The notes beneath the pieces are model-generated. The model had not been told where the DNA came from. It saw nothing but the letters and a program-made list of their open reading frames with translations, and did not search any database. The translations under genes and the position numbers were made by a program. Of a stretch of 64,000 nucleotides of DNA, positions 18,181-27,923 are shown piece after piece (positions within the stretch are counted from its first letter, which is position 1; every line of letters starts with the position of its first letter). Source of the DNA: Methyloversatilis universalis FAM5. Lineage in GTDB: Bacteria; Pseudomonadota; Gammaproteobacteria; Burkholderiales; Rhodocyclaceae. Location: assembly GCF_000214035.2 (NCBI RefSeq), contig NZ_AFHG01000053.1:173877-237876 (forward strand), read 5' to 3'.

Positions 18181-19197
18181 TCAGGGCTTGCGGAAGCGGT
18201 CGCCGACCGTGATCGGACGCTTGGCGTCCATCACCAGCGCGTAGGAAATGGTGTCGTACACGCGGAACACGAACACCAGACCGGAACGTTCGTCCGGCAG
18301 CTGATAGGTGTCGATCTTCTGTTCTTCGCGGATATCGACCTTGGCGCCGGCCAGATAGGCGGCGAACACGTGACCGATCTCGACCCCGTCGTTGGCGCCG
18401 CGGTTCAGCAGCACCACGTTGTGACGGCCGGACGAGGCGACGCCGCCGACGATGCGCGCAACGCTGCCCTGGATGTCCTTCTCCGGCGCACGCGGCGCAT
18501 AGGCCACCAGCTCGGGCGGACGCGCCGGCACCAGCCGGTCGCCCTTGCCGATCTCGAACTGCGACGCCACGACCTGGAAGGTGGCGGGTTCGCCCTCGCG
18601 CACCAGCTTCAGCTCGCCGAGGTATTCCGCCTCGTAGCCGATCACCTGCTTGGTTTCGGGATCGCGGATCGGCGCCGCCGGACGGTAGGCGTGCCAGTTC
18701 GGTGTCTTGTCGGTCACGCCGCTCACGTAGGCGGTGTCGCCGCTGCTCAGGTAGACACGGCCCTCTTCGGTGCCGACGATGCGCGGCGCGGTGTCGTTGA
18801 AGCTCGCTTCAACCACGATGGGCTTGGCCAGGAAGGGTTCGATCGCCTTGTGCGGAATCGACGCAATCGGTTCCTTGAGCGGCTCTTCGTAGGTTTTCGG
18901 GCTCAGCTTCACCGGCTGGGCGACGCGCAGTCGCGGCGAGCCGCCGAAATCCTCCAGATAGACGATCTGACCCGGGTAGATCAGGTGGGGATTGCGGATC
19001 TGGTCCTTGTTCAGACGCCACACCTCGGGCCAGCGCCACGGTTCCTTCAGGAACAGGCCGGCGATACCCCACAGCGTGTCCCCCGGCCGGACGACGTGGC
19101 GATCGGGCGCGTCATGGGCCAGGGCCGGCGCTGCCGACTGGGCGAAGGCGGTCGCGCTTGAAAGGGCGACCAGCAGGGAGCATATAATCTTGCGCAT
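18181..19197 (-). CDS. secreted LysM-domain protein
   Basis: A 338-residue exported protein. A signal peptide (MRKIICSLLVALSSATAFAQ) is followed by one LysM motif (VVRPGDTLWGIAGLFL...NPHLIYPGQIVYL), so it should bind peptidoglycan. The rest (residues about 100-338) is a beta-rich region without a recognised catalytic motif; beta-proteobacteria usually carry this gene just before dprA. Start 19197 fits the signal peptide better than an upstream in-frame codon at 19212. The gene is divergent from def, with a 256-bp gap holding both promoters. Confidence 0.88.
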   Translation of the reverse strand: MRKIICSLLVALSSATAFAQSAAPALAHDAPDRHVVRPGDTLWGIAGLFLKEPWRWPEVWRLNKDQIRNPHLIYPGQIVYLEDFGGSPRLRVAQPVKLSPKTYEEPLKEPIASIPHKAIEPFLAKPIVVEASFNDTAPRIVGTEEGRVYLSSGDTAYVSGVTDKTPNWHAYRPAAPIRDPETKQVIGYEAEYLGELKLVREGEPATFQVVASQFEIGKGDRLVPARPPELVAYAPRAPEKDIQGSVARIVGGVASSGRHNVVLLNRGANDGVEIGHVFAAYLAGAKVDIREEQKIDTYQLPDERSGLVFVFRVYDTISYALVMDAKRPITVGDRFRKP

Positions 19198-19453
19198 GGT
19201 GTGGCCTCGCACGGACAGGCCGGAAAACCGCGGATTCGCGCGCCTCCGGAACCTGCCTCGGGTTTGCCTTTCAATATGGTCGTTACGAACCTGATCTTAC
19301 GTACTGGCCCCGCCTGAACTGAAGGGCCGCCGGTATGCAGACGCACACCGGCCGCCGAAACGCCAAGCGCATGCCGAAGTGTAGCAAGCAGCGTCATCTA
19401 ATGACAGTCTGCATGAAAATACCCCGCTAATCCATTAAATCAGCACGACTTTT

Positions 19454-19957
19454 ATGGCCCTGCTTCCGATTCTGAAGTTTCCTGACCCCCGCCTGCGCAA
19501 GAAGGCGGCGCCGGTTGCCGCGGTGGATGACAGCCTCCGCCGGCTGGCCGCCGACATGGCCGAAACCATGTACGCCGCACCGGGCATCGGACTGGCCGCC
19601 ACCCAGGTGGATGTACACAAACAGGTGATCGTGATCGACATCAGCGAGGACAAGTCGGGCCTGATCACGCTGATCAACCCGCGCATCGTCGAACGCGACG
19701 GCGAGCAGGTCTATGAAGAGGGCTGCCTGTCGGTACCCGGCATCTACGACAAGGTCACCCGCGCCGAACACGTGAAGGTGCGCACGCTGACGCTGGACGG
19801 CAGCGAAACCGAGATCGATGCGCATGGCCTGCTGGCGGTGTGCATCCAGCACGAAATGGATCACCTGCAGGGCAAGGTGTTCGTCGACCACCTGTCGCAG
19901 CTGAAGCAGACCCGCATCAAGACCAAGCTCGCGAAGCAGGCGCGCGAGAGCGCCTGA
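19454..19957 (+). CDS. def: peptide deformylase
   Basis: Def removes the formyl group from nascent protein N-termini. The 167-residue product has all three motifs: [18 protein letters not shown] with the metal-binding Cys, and [12 protein letters not shown] with the HExxH. The stop codon overlaps the fmt start (TGATG), giving translational coupling between the enzymes that add and remove the formyl group. A 256-bp leader region separates it from the divergent LysM gene. Confidence 0.97.
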   Translation: MALLPILKFPDPRLRKKAAPVAAVDDSLRRLAADMAETMYAAPGIGLAATQVDVHKQVIVIDISEDKSGLITLINPRIVERDGEQVYEEGCLSVPGIYDKVTRAEHVKVRTLTLDGSETEIDAHGLLAVCIQHEMDHLQGKVFVDHLSQLKQTRIKTKLAKQARESA

Positions 19958-20907
19958 TGCCGCCCGCCCCCGCCCGCCGGCCGCGCATCGCGTTTGCCGG
20001 CACCCCCGAGTTCGCCGCCCGCGCGCTCGACGCGCTCGCCACCTTCGACTGCGACATTCCGCTGGTGCTGACCCAGCCGGACCGCCCGGCCGGCCGCGGC
20101 ATGAAACTCATGCCCAGCCCGGTCAAGCAGCGCGCGCTGGCGCACGGCCTGACGGTCGCTCAGCCGGATACCCTGAAGACGCCGGAACTGCGCGCGCCGC
20201 TGGTCGAGGCCGCGCCCGACCTGCTGGTGGTGGTCGCCTACGGCCTGCTGCTGCCGCGCGCCGTGCTCGACATCCCTCGTCTCGGCTGCATCAACATCCA
20301 CGCCTCGCTGCTGCCGCGCTGGCGGGGTGCGGCGCCCATCCACCGCGCGATCGAGGCGGGCGACGCCCGCACCGGCATCACGCTGATGCAGATGGACGAA
20401 GGTCTGGACACCGGTCCGATGCTGGCCGAACGCACAGTCGACATCGCCGCCGACGACACCACTGCAACACTGCACGACAGGCTGGCCGTCACCGGCGCGC
20501 AACTGCTGATCGACACCCTGCCCGCGCTGCTGGCTGGCCGCATCAGGGCGGTGCCGCAGCCGGCCGACGGCGCCTGCTACGCGGCCAAGATCGGCAAGGC
20601 CGAGGCGGCGCTGGACTTCCGCCGCCCGGCGGTCGAACTCGCCCGCGCGATCCGCGCCTTCAATCCCTTCCCGGGCGCGCTGATGACGGTGGACGGCACG
20701 CCGATCAAGCTGTGGCGGGCTCGCGTCGAGCCGGCGAGCGGCGAGCCCGGGCGCATCCTCGCGGTCGGCGACGACGGCGTCGTGATCGCCTGCGGGGAAG
20801 GCGCGCTGCGCGTGACCGAACTGCAGAAGCCGGGCGGCAAACGGCTGCCGGCGGCCGATTTCCTGCACGGCCATCCGCTGGTGGTCGGCCAGCGCGCCGA
20901 GGGGTGA
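19957..20907 (+). CDS. fmt: methionyl-tRNA formyltransferase
   Basis: Fmt formylates Met-tRNAfMet using 10-formyl-THF. The 316-residue protein opens [16 protein letters not shown] and has the catalytic segment [17 protein letters not shown] plus [11 protein letters not shown]. The C-terminal OB-like domain (about residues 205-316) binds tRNA. ATG 19957 lies inside the def stop codon; the frame is open further upstream only as a def shadow. Confidence 0.97.
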   Translation: MPPAPARRPRIAFAGTPEFAARALDALATFDCDIPLVLTQPDRPAGRGMKLMPSPVKQRALAHGLTVAQPDTLKTPELRAPLVEAAPDLLVVVAYGLLLPRAVLDIPRLGCINIHASLLPRWRGAAPIHRAIEAGDARTGITLMQMDEGLDTGPMLAERTVDIAADDTTATLHDRLAVTGAQLLIDTLPALLAGRIRAVPQPADGACYAAKIGKAEAALDFRRPAVELARAIRAFNPFPGALMTVDGTPIKLWRARVEPASGEPGRILAVGDDGVVIACGEGALRVTELQKPGGKRLPAADFLHGHPLVVGQRAEG

Positions 20908-21032
20908 CCCGTCGCCGCAGCCGCGTCGCCCGGGTTTCCTTGTAAGCGCAGTTTTCAACGGCGCCATCGCTTGAATTTCTTGCTTCGCGCACGATCTATA
21001 GTGCGCATCCTCTCTTACTGAAAGGTATTCGA

Positions 21033-21887
21033 ATGTTCGGCAACTGGCTCAAGACCTCGATACTGATGGCGGGCATCGTCGCGCTGTTCGGCGTGGTCGG
21101 TGCAGCCATCGGCGGTCAGCAGGGCATGCTGATCGCACTGCTGTTCGGCGGCGCCACCAATCTGTGGGCCTACTGGTTCTCCGACAAGATGGTGCTGCGC
21201 ATGTACAACGCGCGCGAAGTCGACGCCGCCTCGTCGCCGTATCTGTACAACATGGTGGCCGAGCTGGCGCAGCGCGCGCAGCTGCCGATGCCGCGCGTCT
21301 ACATCATCGACGAGGCGCAGCCCAACGCCTTCGCCACCGGCCGCAATCCGGAAAACGCCGCGGTGGCCGCGACCACCGGCATCATCCAGATGCTGTCGGC
21401 GCGCGAACTGCGCGGCGTGATGGCGCACGAACTGGCGCACGTGAAGAACCGCGACATCCTGATCTCGACCATTTCGGCGACCGTGTCCGGCGCGATCTCC
21501 GCGCTGGCGCAGTTCGGCATGTTCTTCGGCGGCAGCCGCGACGAGGAAGGCCGGCCGACCAATCCGGTGGTGGGCATCATCGTCGCCATCCTGGCACCGA
21601 TCGCGGCCATGCTGATCCAGATGGCGATTTCGCGCACCCGCGAGTTCGGTGCCGACCGCGAAGGCGCAGCGATCTCCGGCGACCCGGAATCGCTGGCCAG
21701 CGCGCTGGCCAAGATCGACGCCTACGCCCGCGGCATTCCGATGCCGACCGCCGAAGCGCATCCGGAAACCGGCCAGATGATGATCATGAACCCGCTGTCC
21801 GGCGGCGGCCTGCGCGGCCTGTTCAGCACCCATCCGGCGACCGAGGAACGCATCGCGCGACTGCGCGAGCTGGCACGCGGCCGCTGA
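21033..21887 (+). CDS. htpX: membrane zinc metalloprotease HtpX
   Basis: HtpX is an inner-membrane M48 protease that degrades misfolded membrane proteins. The 284-residue product has two N-terminal and two central hydrophobic segments, the zinc motif HELAH (about residue 133) and the downstream Glu in [13 protein letters not shown]. Length is normal. The start at 21033 follows a short spacer with GAAAGG. A strong terminator follows 35 bp after the stop, so htpX probably ends the transcript. Confidence 0.95.
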   Translation: MFGNWLKTSILMAGIVALFGVVGAAIGGQQGMLIALLFGGATNLWAYWFSDKMVLRMYNAREVDAASSPYLYNMVAELAQRAQLPMPRVYIIDEAQPNAFATGRNPENAAVAATTGIIQMLSARELRGVMAHELAHVKNRDILISTISATVSGAISALAQFGMFFGGSRDEEGRPTNPVVGIIVAILAPIAAMLIQMAISRTREFGADREGAAISGDPESLASALAKIDAYARGIPMPTAEAHPETGQMMIMNPLSGGGLRGLFSTHPATEERIARLRELARGR

Positions 21888-21922
21888 GCCGCGCGACACC
21901 TCCGCCTCATTGCGGCATCATT

Positions 21923-21967
21923 CCGCAGTGTGCGCTGCCCTGACCGGCGGCGCGCACTGCGGTTTTT
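21923..21967 (+). terminator. rho-independent terminator after htpX
   Basis: CCGCAGTGTGCGCTGCC pairs with GGCGGCGCGCACTGCGG (15 of 17 positions as Watson-Crick, the rest G:U), followed directly by TTTTT. Confidence 0.85.
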
Positions 21968-21989
21968 CTTCGTACCCAGACAGGACGGC

Positions 21990-22385
21990 ATGGCCATGGA
22001 CAGAGGCTGGAACGGTGGCGGCGGCGCCCGCAACGTACTGGGCGGACCGCTCGAACCCTGCTCGTTCAAGCCGATCACCGGCTTTTTCCGCGATGGCTGC
22101 TGCAATACCGACGAGAACGATTTCGGCTCGCACACCGTGTGCGCGGTCATGACCGACGAATTCCTCGCGTTCTCTCGCGGCCGCGGCAACGACCTGTCGA
22201 CGCCGCGGCCCGAGTACGACTTCCCCGGTCTGCGGGCCGGTGATCGCTGGTGCCTGTGCGCCGCGCGCTGGCGCGAAGCGCTGGAAGCCGGGCAGGCGCC
22301 GCAGGTCATCCTGGTCGCGACGCATGAGGCGGCCCTGCGCTACGCACCGCTCGAGGCACTGAAGGCGCACGCCTGGACCGGCTGA
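21990..22385 (+). CDS. DUF2237 family protein
   Basis: A 131-residue protein with the DUF2237 signature: NVLGGPLEPCS, TGFFRDGCC, GSHTVCAVMTDEFLAFS, and PGLRAGDRWCLCAARW. These invariant Cys, His and Trp residues suggest a conserved enzymatic or metal-binding role, but none is established. ATG 21990 gives the standard N-terminus. It begins about 20 bp after the htpX terminator and ends 42 bp before rsmB. Confidence 0.88.
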   Translation: MAMDRGWNGGGGARNVLGGPLEPCSFKPITGFFRDGCCNTDENDFGSHTVCAVMTDEFLAFSRGRGNDLSTPRPEYDFPGLRAGDRWCLCAARWREALEAGQAPQVILVATHEAALRYAPLEALKAHAWTG

Positions 22386-22426
22386 GCCGCCTACAATCCG
22401 CCACCCGCACCCATACCTTCAGCGTC

Positions 22427-23785
22427 TTGAATTCTCACCACCGCTCCTCCGGACGTCCCGCACCGGGCCCGTCCTCCCGCCCGCCTGCACCGCCGTCCAA
22501 CCGTCTGCCCGCGGATTCGCTGGCCGCAGCCCTGGTGGACGCGGCCCGCGCGGTCGCCGCCGTCACCGCCGGCGAAACGCTGGATGACGCCTTCGCGCGC
22601 ATGTCGGACGGCCTGTCCGACAACGGCGCGGCGGTACGCGACCTTGCCTACCAGTGCCTGCGCGCGCACGCCGGCATCGACCGCCGGCTGGCGGTGCTGG
22701 TGCCCAAGCCGCTGCGCGAGGCCGACCGGCAGGCGCTGCTGCGGGTAGCGCTGTGCCGGCTGGAGGCGCGGCCGGACGGTGCGCACACCACGGTGAGCCA
22801 GGCGGTGGACGCCGCCCGCGCGCTCGGCGGCGACCGCTTCGGCGGCCTGATGAACGCGGTGCTGCGCAACGCCCAACGCCGCCACGCCGAACTGGAGGCC
22901 GCGGTCGCGGCCGACGAGGCGGCCCGCCTGCAGCACCCGGCCTGGTGGCTGGACCGGCTGCGCGCCGACCACCCGGACGACTGGGCCGGCATCGCCGCCC
23001 AGGGCAACAGCCATCCGCCGATGGCGCTGCGGGTGAACCGCCGGCGCAGCACGGTCGACGCGGCCGCCGCAGCGCTGGCCGCCGCCGGCATCGGCGCCCA
23101 GGCACACGGCACGACCGGCCTGCTGCTGGACAAGCCCTGTCCGGTGTCGCGGCTGCCCGGCTTCGCCGAGGGCGTGCTGTCGGTGCAGGACCTCGGCGCA
23201 CAGGGGGCGGCTGCGCTGCTCGACGTCGCCGCCGGCCAGCGGGTGCTCGACGCCTGTGCCGCGCCCGGCGGCAAGGCCTGCCATCTGCTCGAAGCGGCGG
23301 ACGTCGATCTGCTGGCGCTGGACCACAGCGAGGCACGTGCGCAGCGCATCGCCGACAACTTTGCCCGCCTCGGCCTGCCCGGCCGCATCGCGGTGGGCGA
23401 CGCCGCGCGGCCGGACGACTGGTGGGACGGCCGCCCTTTCGACCGCATCCTGGCCGACGTGCCGTGCAGCGCTTCCGGCGTGGTGCGCCGCCACCCGGAC
23501 GCGAAATGGCTGCGCCGGCCGAAGGACATCGCCCAGTTCGCGTCGCAGCAGCGCGCCATCCTGGACGCGCTTTGGCGCGTGCTGGCGCCGGGTGGTAAAT
23601 TGCTCTATGCCACCTGCTCGGTGTTCCGCGCCGAGAATCAGGATCAGGTGGCCGCCTTCGCCGCCCGCCATCCCGACTGCCGACGCCTGACCCTTTCCGG
23701 TGCGCCCGACCTGTCACTGTTGCCGACCGCCGAGCATGACGGCTTCTACTACGCACTGCTGCAGAAAGCCGCGGACGCTGCGTGA
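22427..23785 (+). CDS. rsmB: 16S rRNA m5C967 methyltransferase RsmB (Sun)
   Basis: RsmB methylates C967 of 16S rRNA. The N-terminal NusB-like RNA-binding domain (about residues 25-155) is followed by the SAM-dependent domain: DACAAPGGKACHLLE (SAM site), ADVPCSASGV and YATCSVFRAENQDQV with the two catalytic cysteines. The first 25 residues are Pro/Ser-rich and the frame opens with TTG, so the true start is uncertain. The end overlaps the next gene by about 50 bp. Confidence 0.92.
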   Translation: MNSHHRSSGRPAPGPSSRPPAPPSNRLPADSLAAALVDAARAVAAVTAGETLDDAFARMSDGLSDNGAAVRDLAYQCLRAHAGIDRRLAVLVPKPLREADRQALLRVALCRLEARPDGAHTTVSQAVDAARALGGDRFGGLMNAVLRNAQRRHAELEAAVAADEAARLQHPAWWLDRLRADHPDDWAGIAAQGNSHPPMALRVNRRRSTVDAAAAALAAAGIGAQAHGTTGLLLDKPCPVSRLPGFAEGVLSVQDLGAQGAAALLDVAAGQRVLDACAAPGGKACHLLEAADVDLLALDHSEARAQRIADNFARLGLPGRIAVGDAARPDDWWDGRPFDRILADVPCSASGVVRRHPDAKWLRRPKDIAQFASQQRAILDALWRVLAPGGKLLYATCSVFRAENQDQVAAFAARHPDCRRLTLSGAPDLSLLPTAEHDGFYYALLQKAADAA

Positions 23786-24347
23786 GGCGGCGCGCGCGCT
23801 GTTCGGCGCACTGCTGCTGGCCGCGCTGACCGCGCACGCGCTGGCGGCCGGCGTGCAGATGCGCGACGTGCGGCTGGACCACGGCGATGACGGCTACCAG
23901 CTGTCGACCGACATCAGCGTCACGCTGACCCAGCGGCTGGCCGATGCGGTCATGCGCGGTGTGCCGCTCTATTTCGTGCTGGAGTTCGAGATCAGCCGGC
24001 CCCGCTGGTACTGGCTGGACGAGGACGTGATCGAGCGCAGCCAGACCTATCGGCTCAGTTACCACGCACTGACCCGGCAGTATCGGGTATCGACCGGCGC
24101 ACTGCACCAGAGCTTCGAAACGCTGGACGAGGCGCTCAAGCTGATCGGCCGGCTGCGCAGCTGGACCGTGGTCGACTACGGCCGGATCAAGCCGGGCGAA
24201 AGCTATGTCGCCGCGCTGCGGCTGCGGCTGGACGTGACCCAGCTGCCCAAACCGTTCCAGCTCAGCGCCATCGGCAACCGCGACTGGACGCTGGAATCCG
24301 ACTGGCAGCGCTGGGGCTTCACCGCCCAGCCGCAGGAGGCGAGATGA
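23736..24347 (+). CDS. DUF4390 exported protein
   Basis: A protein of about 200 residues with a hydrophobic leader (ARALFGALLLAALTAHALAAG) and a DUF4390 body: LSTDISVTLTQRLADAV, GVPLYFVLEFEI, and RYWLDE-like PRWYWLDEDVIE. Function unknown; in beta-proteobacteria the gene is regularly sandwiched between rsmB and the ntrY-type kinase. I chose ATG 23736, inside the rsmB 3' end, because there is no ATG, GTG or TTG codon in this frame between there and the leader. Its stop overlaps the kinase start by 4 bp. Confidence 0.8.
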   Translation: MTASTTHCCRKPRTLREAARALFGALLLAALTAHALAAGVQMRDVRLDHGDDGYQLSTDISVTLTQRLADAVMRGVPLYFVLEFEISRPRWYWLDEDVIERSQTYRLSYHALTRQYRVSTGALHQSFETLDEALKLIGRLRSWTVVDYGRIKPGESYVAALRLRLDVTQLPKPFQLSAIGNRDWTLESDWQRWGFTAQPQEAR

Positions 24348-26446
24348 AGGTTTTCATCATCGCCACCACCGCGATCAGCGGCGTGCTACTGCTGCTGCTG
24401 TCGCTGGCCAGCGAGAACACCCAGCTGTTCGCGCGCAACTACCCGCTGCTGCTGGGTCTGAACATCACGGTGGCGATCGGCCTGATCGGCCTGGTCGGCT
24501 GGTTGGTGACCCAGCTGCTGCGCGAGCACCGCGCGGCGGTATTCGGCTCCCGGCTCAAGCTGCGGCTGTTCGCCGCCTTCGCCGCACTGGCGGTGGCGCC
24601 GGGAGCGCTGATCTATGTGCTGTCGGTCAGCTTCGTGTCGCGTTCGGTCGATTCCTGGTTCAACGTGCGCATCGAGCAGGCGCTCGAGGGCGGCCTCAAC
24701 CTCGGCCGCAACACACTGGACTACGTGTCCGCCGACCTGCTGGAAAAGGCCCGCGCGATGGCGCGCGAACTGGCGGATACGCCACTGATCCGGCGCGACG
24801 CCCGGATGGACGTGCTGCGCGAACAGGCCGGTGCGGCCAGCGCCACACTGTTCTCGTCGGCCGGCCGGGTGCTGTCGACCAGTTCCGCCGCCACCCGGCT
24901 GGTACCGCCGCTGCCGTCGCCGTCGCAGCTGCGCCAGGCGCGCCAGGGCGCCGGTTTCGCGGCGGTGGACACCGACAGCGGCGACGGCCTCACGGTGCGC
25001 GCGCTGGTGTTTGTCGGCAGCGCCTCGCTCGCCTCGGACGCGCCGGTGCTGCAGCTCACCCAGCCGCTGCCGGCTTCGCTGGCCCAGAACGCGGAAGCGG
25101 TGCAGAGCGCCTATCGCGACTACGAAGAACTGTCGCTCGCGCGCGCCGGCCTGAAACGCATCTTCGCGCTGACGCTGACCCTGGCCCTGCTGCTGGCGCT
25201 GCTGTCGGCGCTGGCGGTGGCCTTCGTGATCAGCCGCCGCATGTCGGCGCCGCTGTCCATCCTGGCGCGCGGTACCGACGCGGTGATGCAGGGCGACTTC
25301 AGCCCCATCCCTGCCGTTGCGTCGCGCGACGAGCTGGGTACGCTGACCCAGTCCTTCCGTCGCATGACGCAGCAGCTCGAGGACGCCCGGGCGCAGGCCG
25401 AACGCAGCCGGGCGGAAACCGAAGCCGCGCGCACCTATCTGGAAGGCGTGCTCGGCAACCTGTCGGCCGGCGTGCTGGCCTTCAGCCCGTCCACCAAGCT
25501 GCGGGCCGCCAACCAGGGCGCGATGGCCATCCTCGGCGACACGCTGGACGGCTGGGAAACGATGACGCTCGCACAGTGGCCGCGCCACCCGGAACTGCGC
25601 GACACCATCGTGGCGGCGATCGACGAAGGCCATGAATCGTGGAGCCGGCAGATCGACATTCCCGACCCCTTCGGCCCGGCCAAGACCCTGCTCATCCGCG
25701 GTTCGCAGCTGCCGGCAGCCGGTGGCGGCGGCTTCGTGGTGGTGTTCGACGACATCACCCAGCTCATTTCCGCCCAGCGCAGCGCCGCCTGGGGCGAAGT
25801 GGCGCGCCGGCTGGCGCACGAGATCAAGAACCCGCTGACGCCGATACAGCTGTCGGCCGAGCGGCTGCAGTTCAAGCTGTCGGACCGGCTCGATCCGGAT
25901 GGCCAGAAAATGCTTGCGCGCGCCACCACCACCATCGTCGAGCAGGTGGAGGCGATGAAGAACATGGTGAACGCCTTCCGCGACTACGCGCGGCTGCCGG
26001 CGCCTGCGCTGGCGCCGCTGGATCTCAACCATCTGGTGGACGAAGTGCTCGGCCTGTACGAAACGTCGGCCGCCCGCATCGAGCGCCAGCTGGCCACCGA
26101 CCTGCCCGATGTGGCGGGCGACGCCGGCCAGCTGCGCCAGGTCATCCACAACCTGCTGCAGAACGCGCAGGACGCGCTGGCGGAAGCCGACACGCCCTGC
26201 ATACAGATACAGACCCGGCGCCGGGGGGGGCGCGCGGAACTGGCGGTGCGCGACAACGGCAGCGGCTTTCCGCCGCAGGTGCTGGCGCGCGCCTTCGAGC
26301 CCTATGTCACGTCCAAGGCACGTGGCACCGGGCTCGGCCTGGCCATCGTGAAGAAGATCGTCGATGAACACGAAGGCCGCATAGAAATAGAGAACGTCGC
26401 GCCGCATGGCGCGGAAATCCGCATATCACTGCCGCTGGCGGCATGA
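24344..26446 (+). CDS. ntrY: NtrY-type sensor histidine kinase
   Basis: A 700-residue membrane kinase. The N-terminal region has several hydrophobic segments and a periplasmic loop, then HAMP (about residues 300-350), a PAS-like domain, dimerisation domain with RRLAHEIKNPLTPIQLSAERL (phospho-accepting His) and an ATPase domain with NLLQNAQDAL (N box), DNGSGFP (G1) and GTGLGLAIVKKI (G2). NtrY kinases respond to nitrogen or redox signals; the signal here is unknown. It is coupled to DUF4390 upstream and to the regulator 15 bp downstream. Confidence 0.92.
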   Translation: MKVFIIATTAISGVLLLLLSLASENTQLFARNYPLLLGLNITVAIGLIGLVGWLVTQLLREHRAAVFGSRLKLRLFAAFAALAVAPGALIYVLSVSFVSRSVDSWFNVRIEQALEGGLNLGRNTLDYVSADLLEKARAMARELADTPLIRRDARMDVLREQAGAASATLFSSAGRVLSTSSAATRLVPPLPSPSQLRQARQGAGFAAVDTDSGDGLTVRALVFVGSASLASDAPVLQLTQPLPASLAQNAEAVQSAYRDYEELSLARAGLKRIFALTLTLALLLALLSALAVAFVISRRMSAPLSILARGTDAVMQGDFSPIPAVASRDELGTLTQSFRRMTQQLEDARAQAERSRAETEAARTYLEGVLGNLSAGVLAFSPSTKLRAANQGAMAILGDTLDGWETMTLAQWPRHPELRDTIVAAIDEGHESWSRQIDIPDPFGPAKTLLIRGSQLPAAGGGGFVVVFDDITQLISAQRSAAWGEVARRLAHEIKNPLTPIQLSAERLQFKLSDRLDPDGQKMLARATTTIVEQVEAMKNMVNAFRDYARLPAPALAPLDLNHLVDEVLGLYETSAARIERQLATDLPDVAGDAGQLRQVIHNLLQNAQDALAEADTPCIQIQTRRRGGRAELAVRDNGSGFPPQVLARAFEPYVTSKARGTGLGLAIVKKIVDEHEGRIEIENVAPHGAEIRISLPLAA

Positions 26447-26461
26447 AGGAAGCAGGCAACA

Positions 26462-27709
26462 ATGGCTCGCATACTGGTCGTAGATGATGAGATGGGGATC
26501 CGGGAGCTGCTGTCGGAAATCCTCAGCGACGAAGGGCATGACGTGACGCTGGCGGAGAACGCCGCCGCGGCACGCACTGCACGCGCCGCACAGAAGCCGG
26601 ATCTGGTGCTGCTGGACATCTGGATGCCCGACACCGACGGCATTTCGCTGCTGAAGGAATGGGCGTCCGGCGGCCAGCTCACGATGCCGGTCATCATGAT
26701 GTCCGGCCACGGCACCATAGACTCGGCGGTCGAAGCCACCCGCATCGGCGCCATGGATTTCCTGGAGAAGCCGATCGCGCTGGCCAAGCTGCTGGCCGCG
26801 GTCAAGCGCGCGCTGGCGCGCGGCAGTTCGCCGGAACAGCGGCCGGCCGCACCGTCCCTGGCCGCTGTCGGCCGCAGCGGCCAGCTGCGCGACCTGCGCC
26901 GCAAGGTCGAACAGATGGCGGCGCGTTCGCGCGTGCTGCTGCTGCGCTGCGGGCCGTCCAGCTTCGGCGAACTGGCAGCGCGCACGCTGGCCGCGCCCGG
27001 CCGGCGCTGGCTGGAACTGGCCAGCCTGAGCGGCCCGATCACGCAGGAACAGCTCGACGCCGCGCGCGGCGGCGTCATCCACACCGGCGATCTCGGTCAC
27101 CTGTCGCGCATGCAGCAGAAGAACATCGCCTTCGCGCTCGACCGGCTGGACCGGCTGGACGCCCGCCTGATCGCCAGTTCCGCGCTCGGCCCGGCCGAAC
27201 TGCAGGCCGCCGGCTGGGAAGACGCGCTGCTGGCGCGGCTGTTCGAAATCGTGCTGCCGCTGCCGACGCTGGCCGAGCTGCGCGACGAAGTGGCCGATCT
27301 GGCCGAGGACGTACTGAAACATCTGGTCGACGCCGGCGAAGTGCCGCCGCGCCGGCTGCCGGAGTCGGTGCGGCCGCTGCTGCGCCAGCACGCCTGGCCC
27401 GGAGGCTATGCCGAACTGGTGGCGGCGCTGCGCTCGGCTGCGCTCGCCTCGCTCGACGACGAGCTGGACGCCGCCTCGCTGCGCACCCTGCTGCGCCCGG
27501 GCAGCGCCCCGGCCCTGCCCGGCCTGGACCAGCCGCTGCGCGAAGCGCGCGAAGCCTTCGAGCGCATGTACTTCGAGCACCACATGGAGCGCGAGGGCGG
27601 CAACATGACCCGGCTGGCCGAGCGCTCAGGGCTGGAACGCACCCACCTGTACCGCAAGCTCAAGCAGCTGGGTCTGCCGGTCGGCCGTCGCGGCGAGCAC
27701 CACGACTAG
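26462..27709 (+). CDS. ntrX: NtrX-like response regulator with degenerate AAA+ domain
   Basis: A 415-residue protein. The receiver domain is complete (DDE near residue 9, Asp in LLLDIWMPD, Thr/Ser switch in MMSGHG, Lys in FLEKPI). The central domain (about 140-330) aligns in size with a sigma-54 AAA+ domain, but the Walker A reads RCGPSSFGEL and there is no GAFTGA loop, so it should neither bind ATP normally nor contact sigma-54. The C-terminal Fis-type helix-turn-helix is intact (GGNMTRLAERSGLERTHLYRKLKQLGL). It likely acts as a sigma-70-type regulator or repressor of the kinase's targets. Confidence 0.88.
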   Translation: MARILVVDDEMGIRELLSEILSDEGHDVTLAENAAAARTARAAQKPDLVLLDIWMPDTDGISLLKEWASGGQLTMPVIMMSGHGTIDSAVEATRIGAMDFLEKPIALAKLLAAVKRALARGSSPEQRPAAPSLAAVGRSGQLRDLRRKVEQMAARSRVLLLRCGPSSFGELAARTLAAPGRRWLELASLSGPITQEQLDAARGGVIHTGDLGHLSRMQQKNIAFALDRLDRLDARLIASSALGPAELQAAGWEDALLARLFEIVLPLPTLAELRDEVADLAEDVLKHLVDAGEVPPRRLPESVRPLLRQHAWPGGYAELVAALRSAALASLDDELDAASLRTLLRPGSAPALPGLDQPLREAREAFERMYFEHHMEREGGNMTRLAERSGLERTHLYRKLKQLGLPVGRRGEHHD

Positions 27710-27923
27710 GTCTTTCGTGCGGCACCCGGACCGGCCGGCGGCGGGCGGACGTGGTGGGAGCGGCGCCTCGCCGCGATACCGCCCTGAAACCGGAGCCGTG
27801 CGCACCCACAGACGCCATCGCTGCAGAGACTTCGCACCCCGCCTGCCATAGCCGGACAATCCGTGGCGCCATGCCTCCGGCATTTCCAGATAGACTTCCG
27901 CCGTCACATTTCATGACGTAAGA

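Noticed and set aside
24386-26407. Open frame of 673 codons on the minus strand
   Set aside because: Antisense shadow of the ntrY gene, which has complete kinase motifs.
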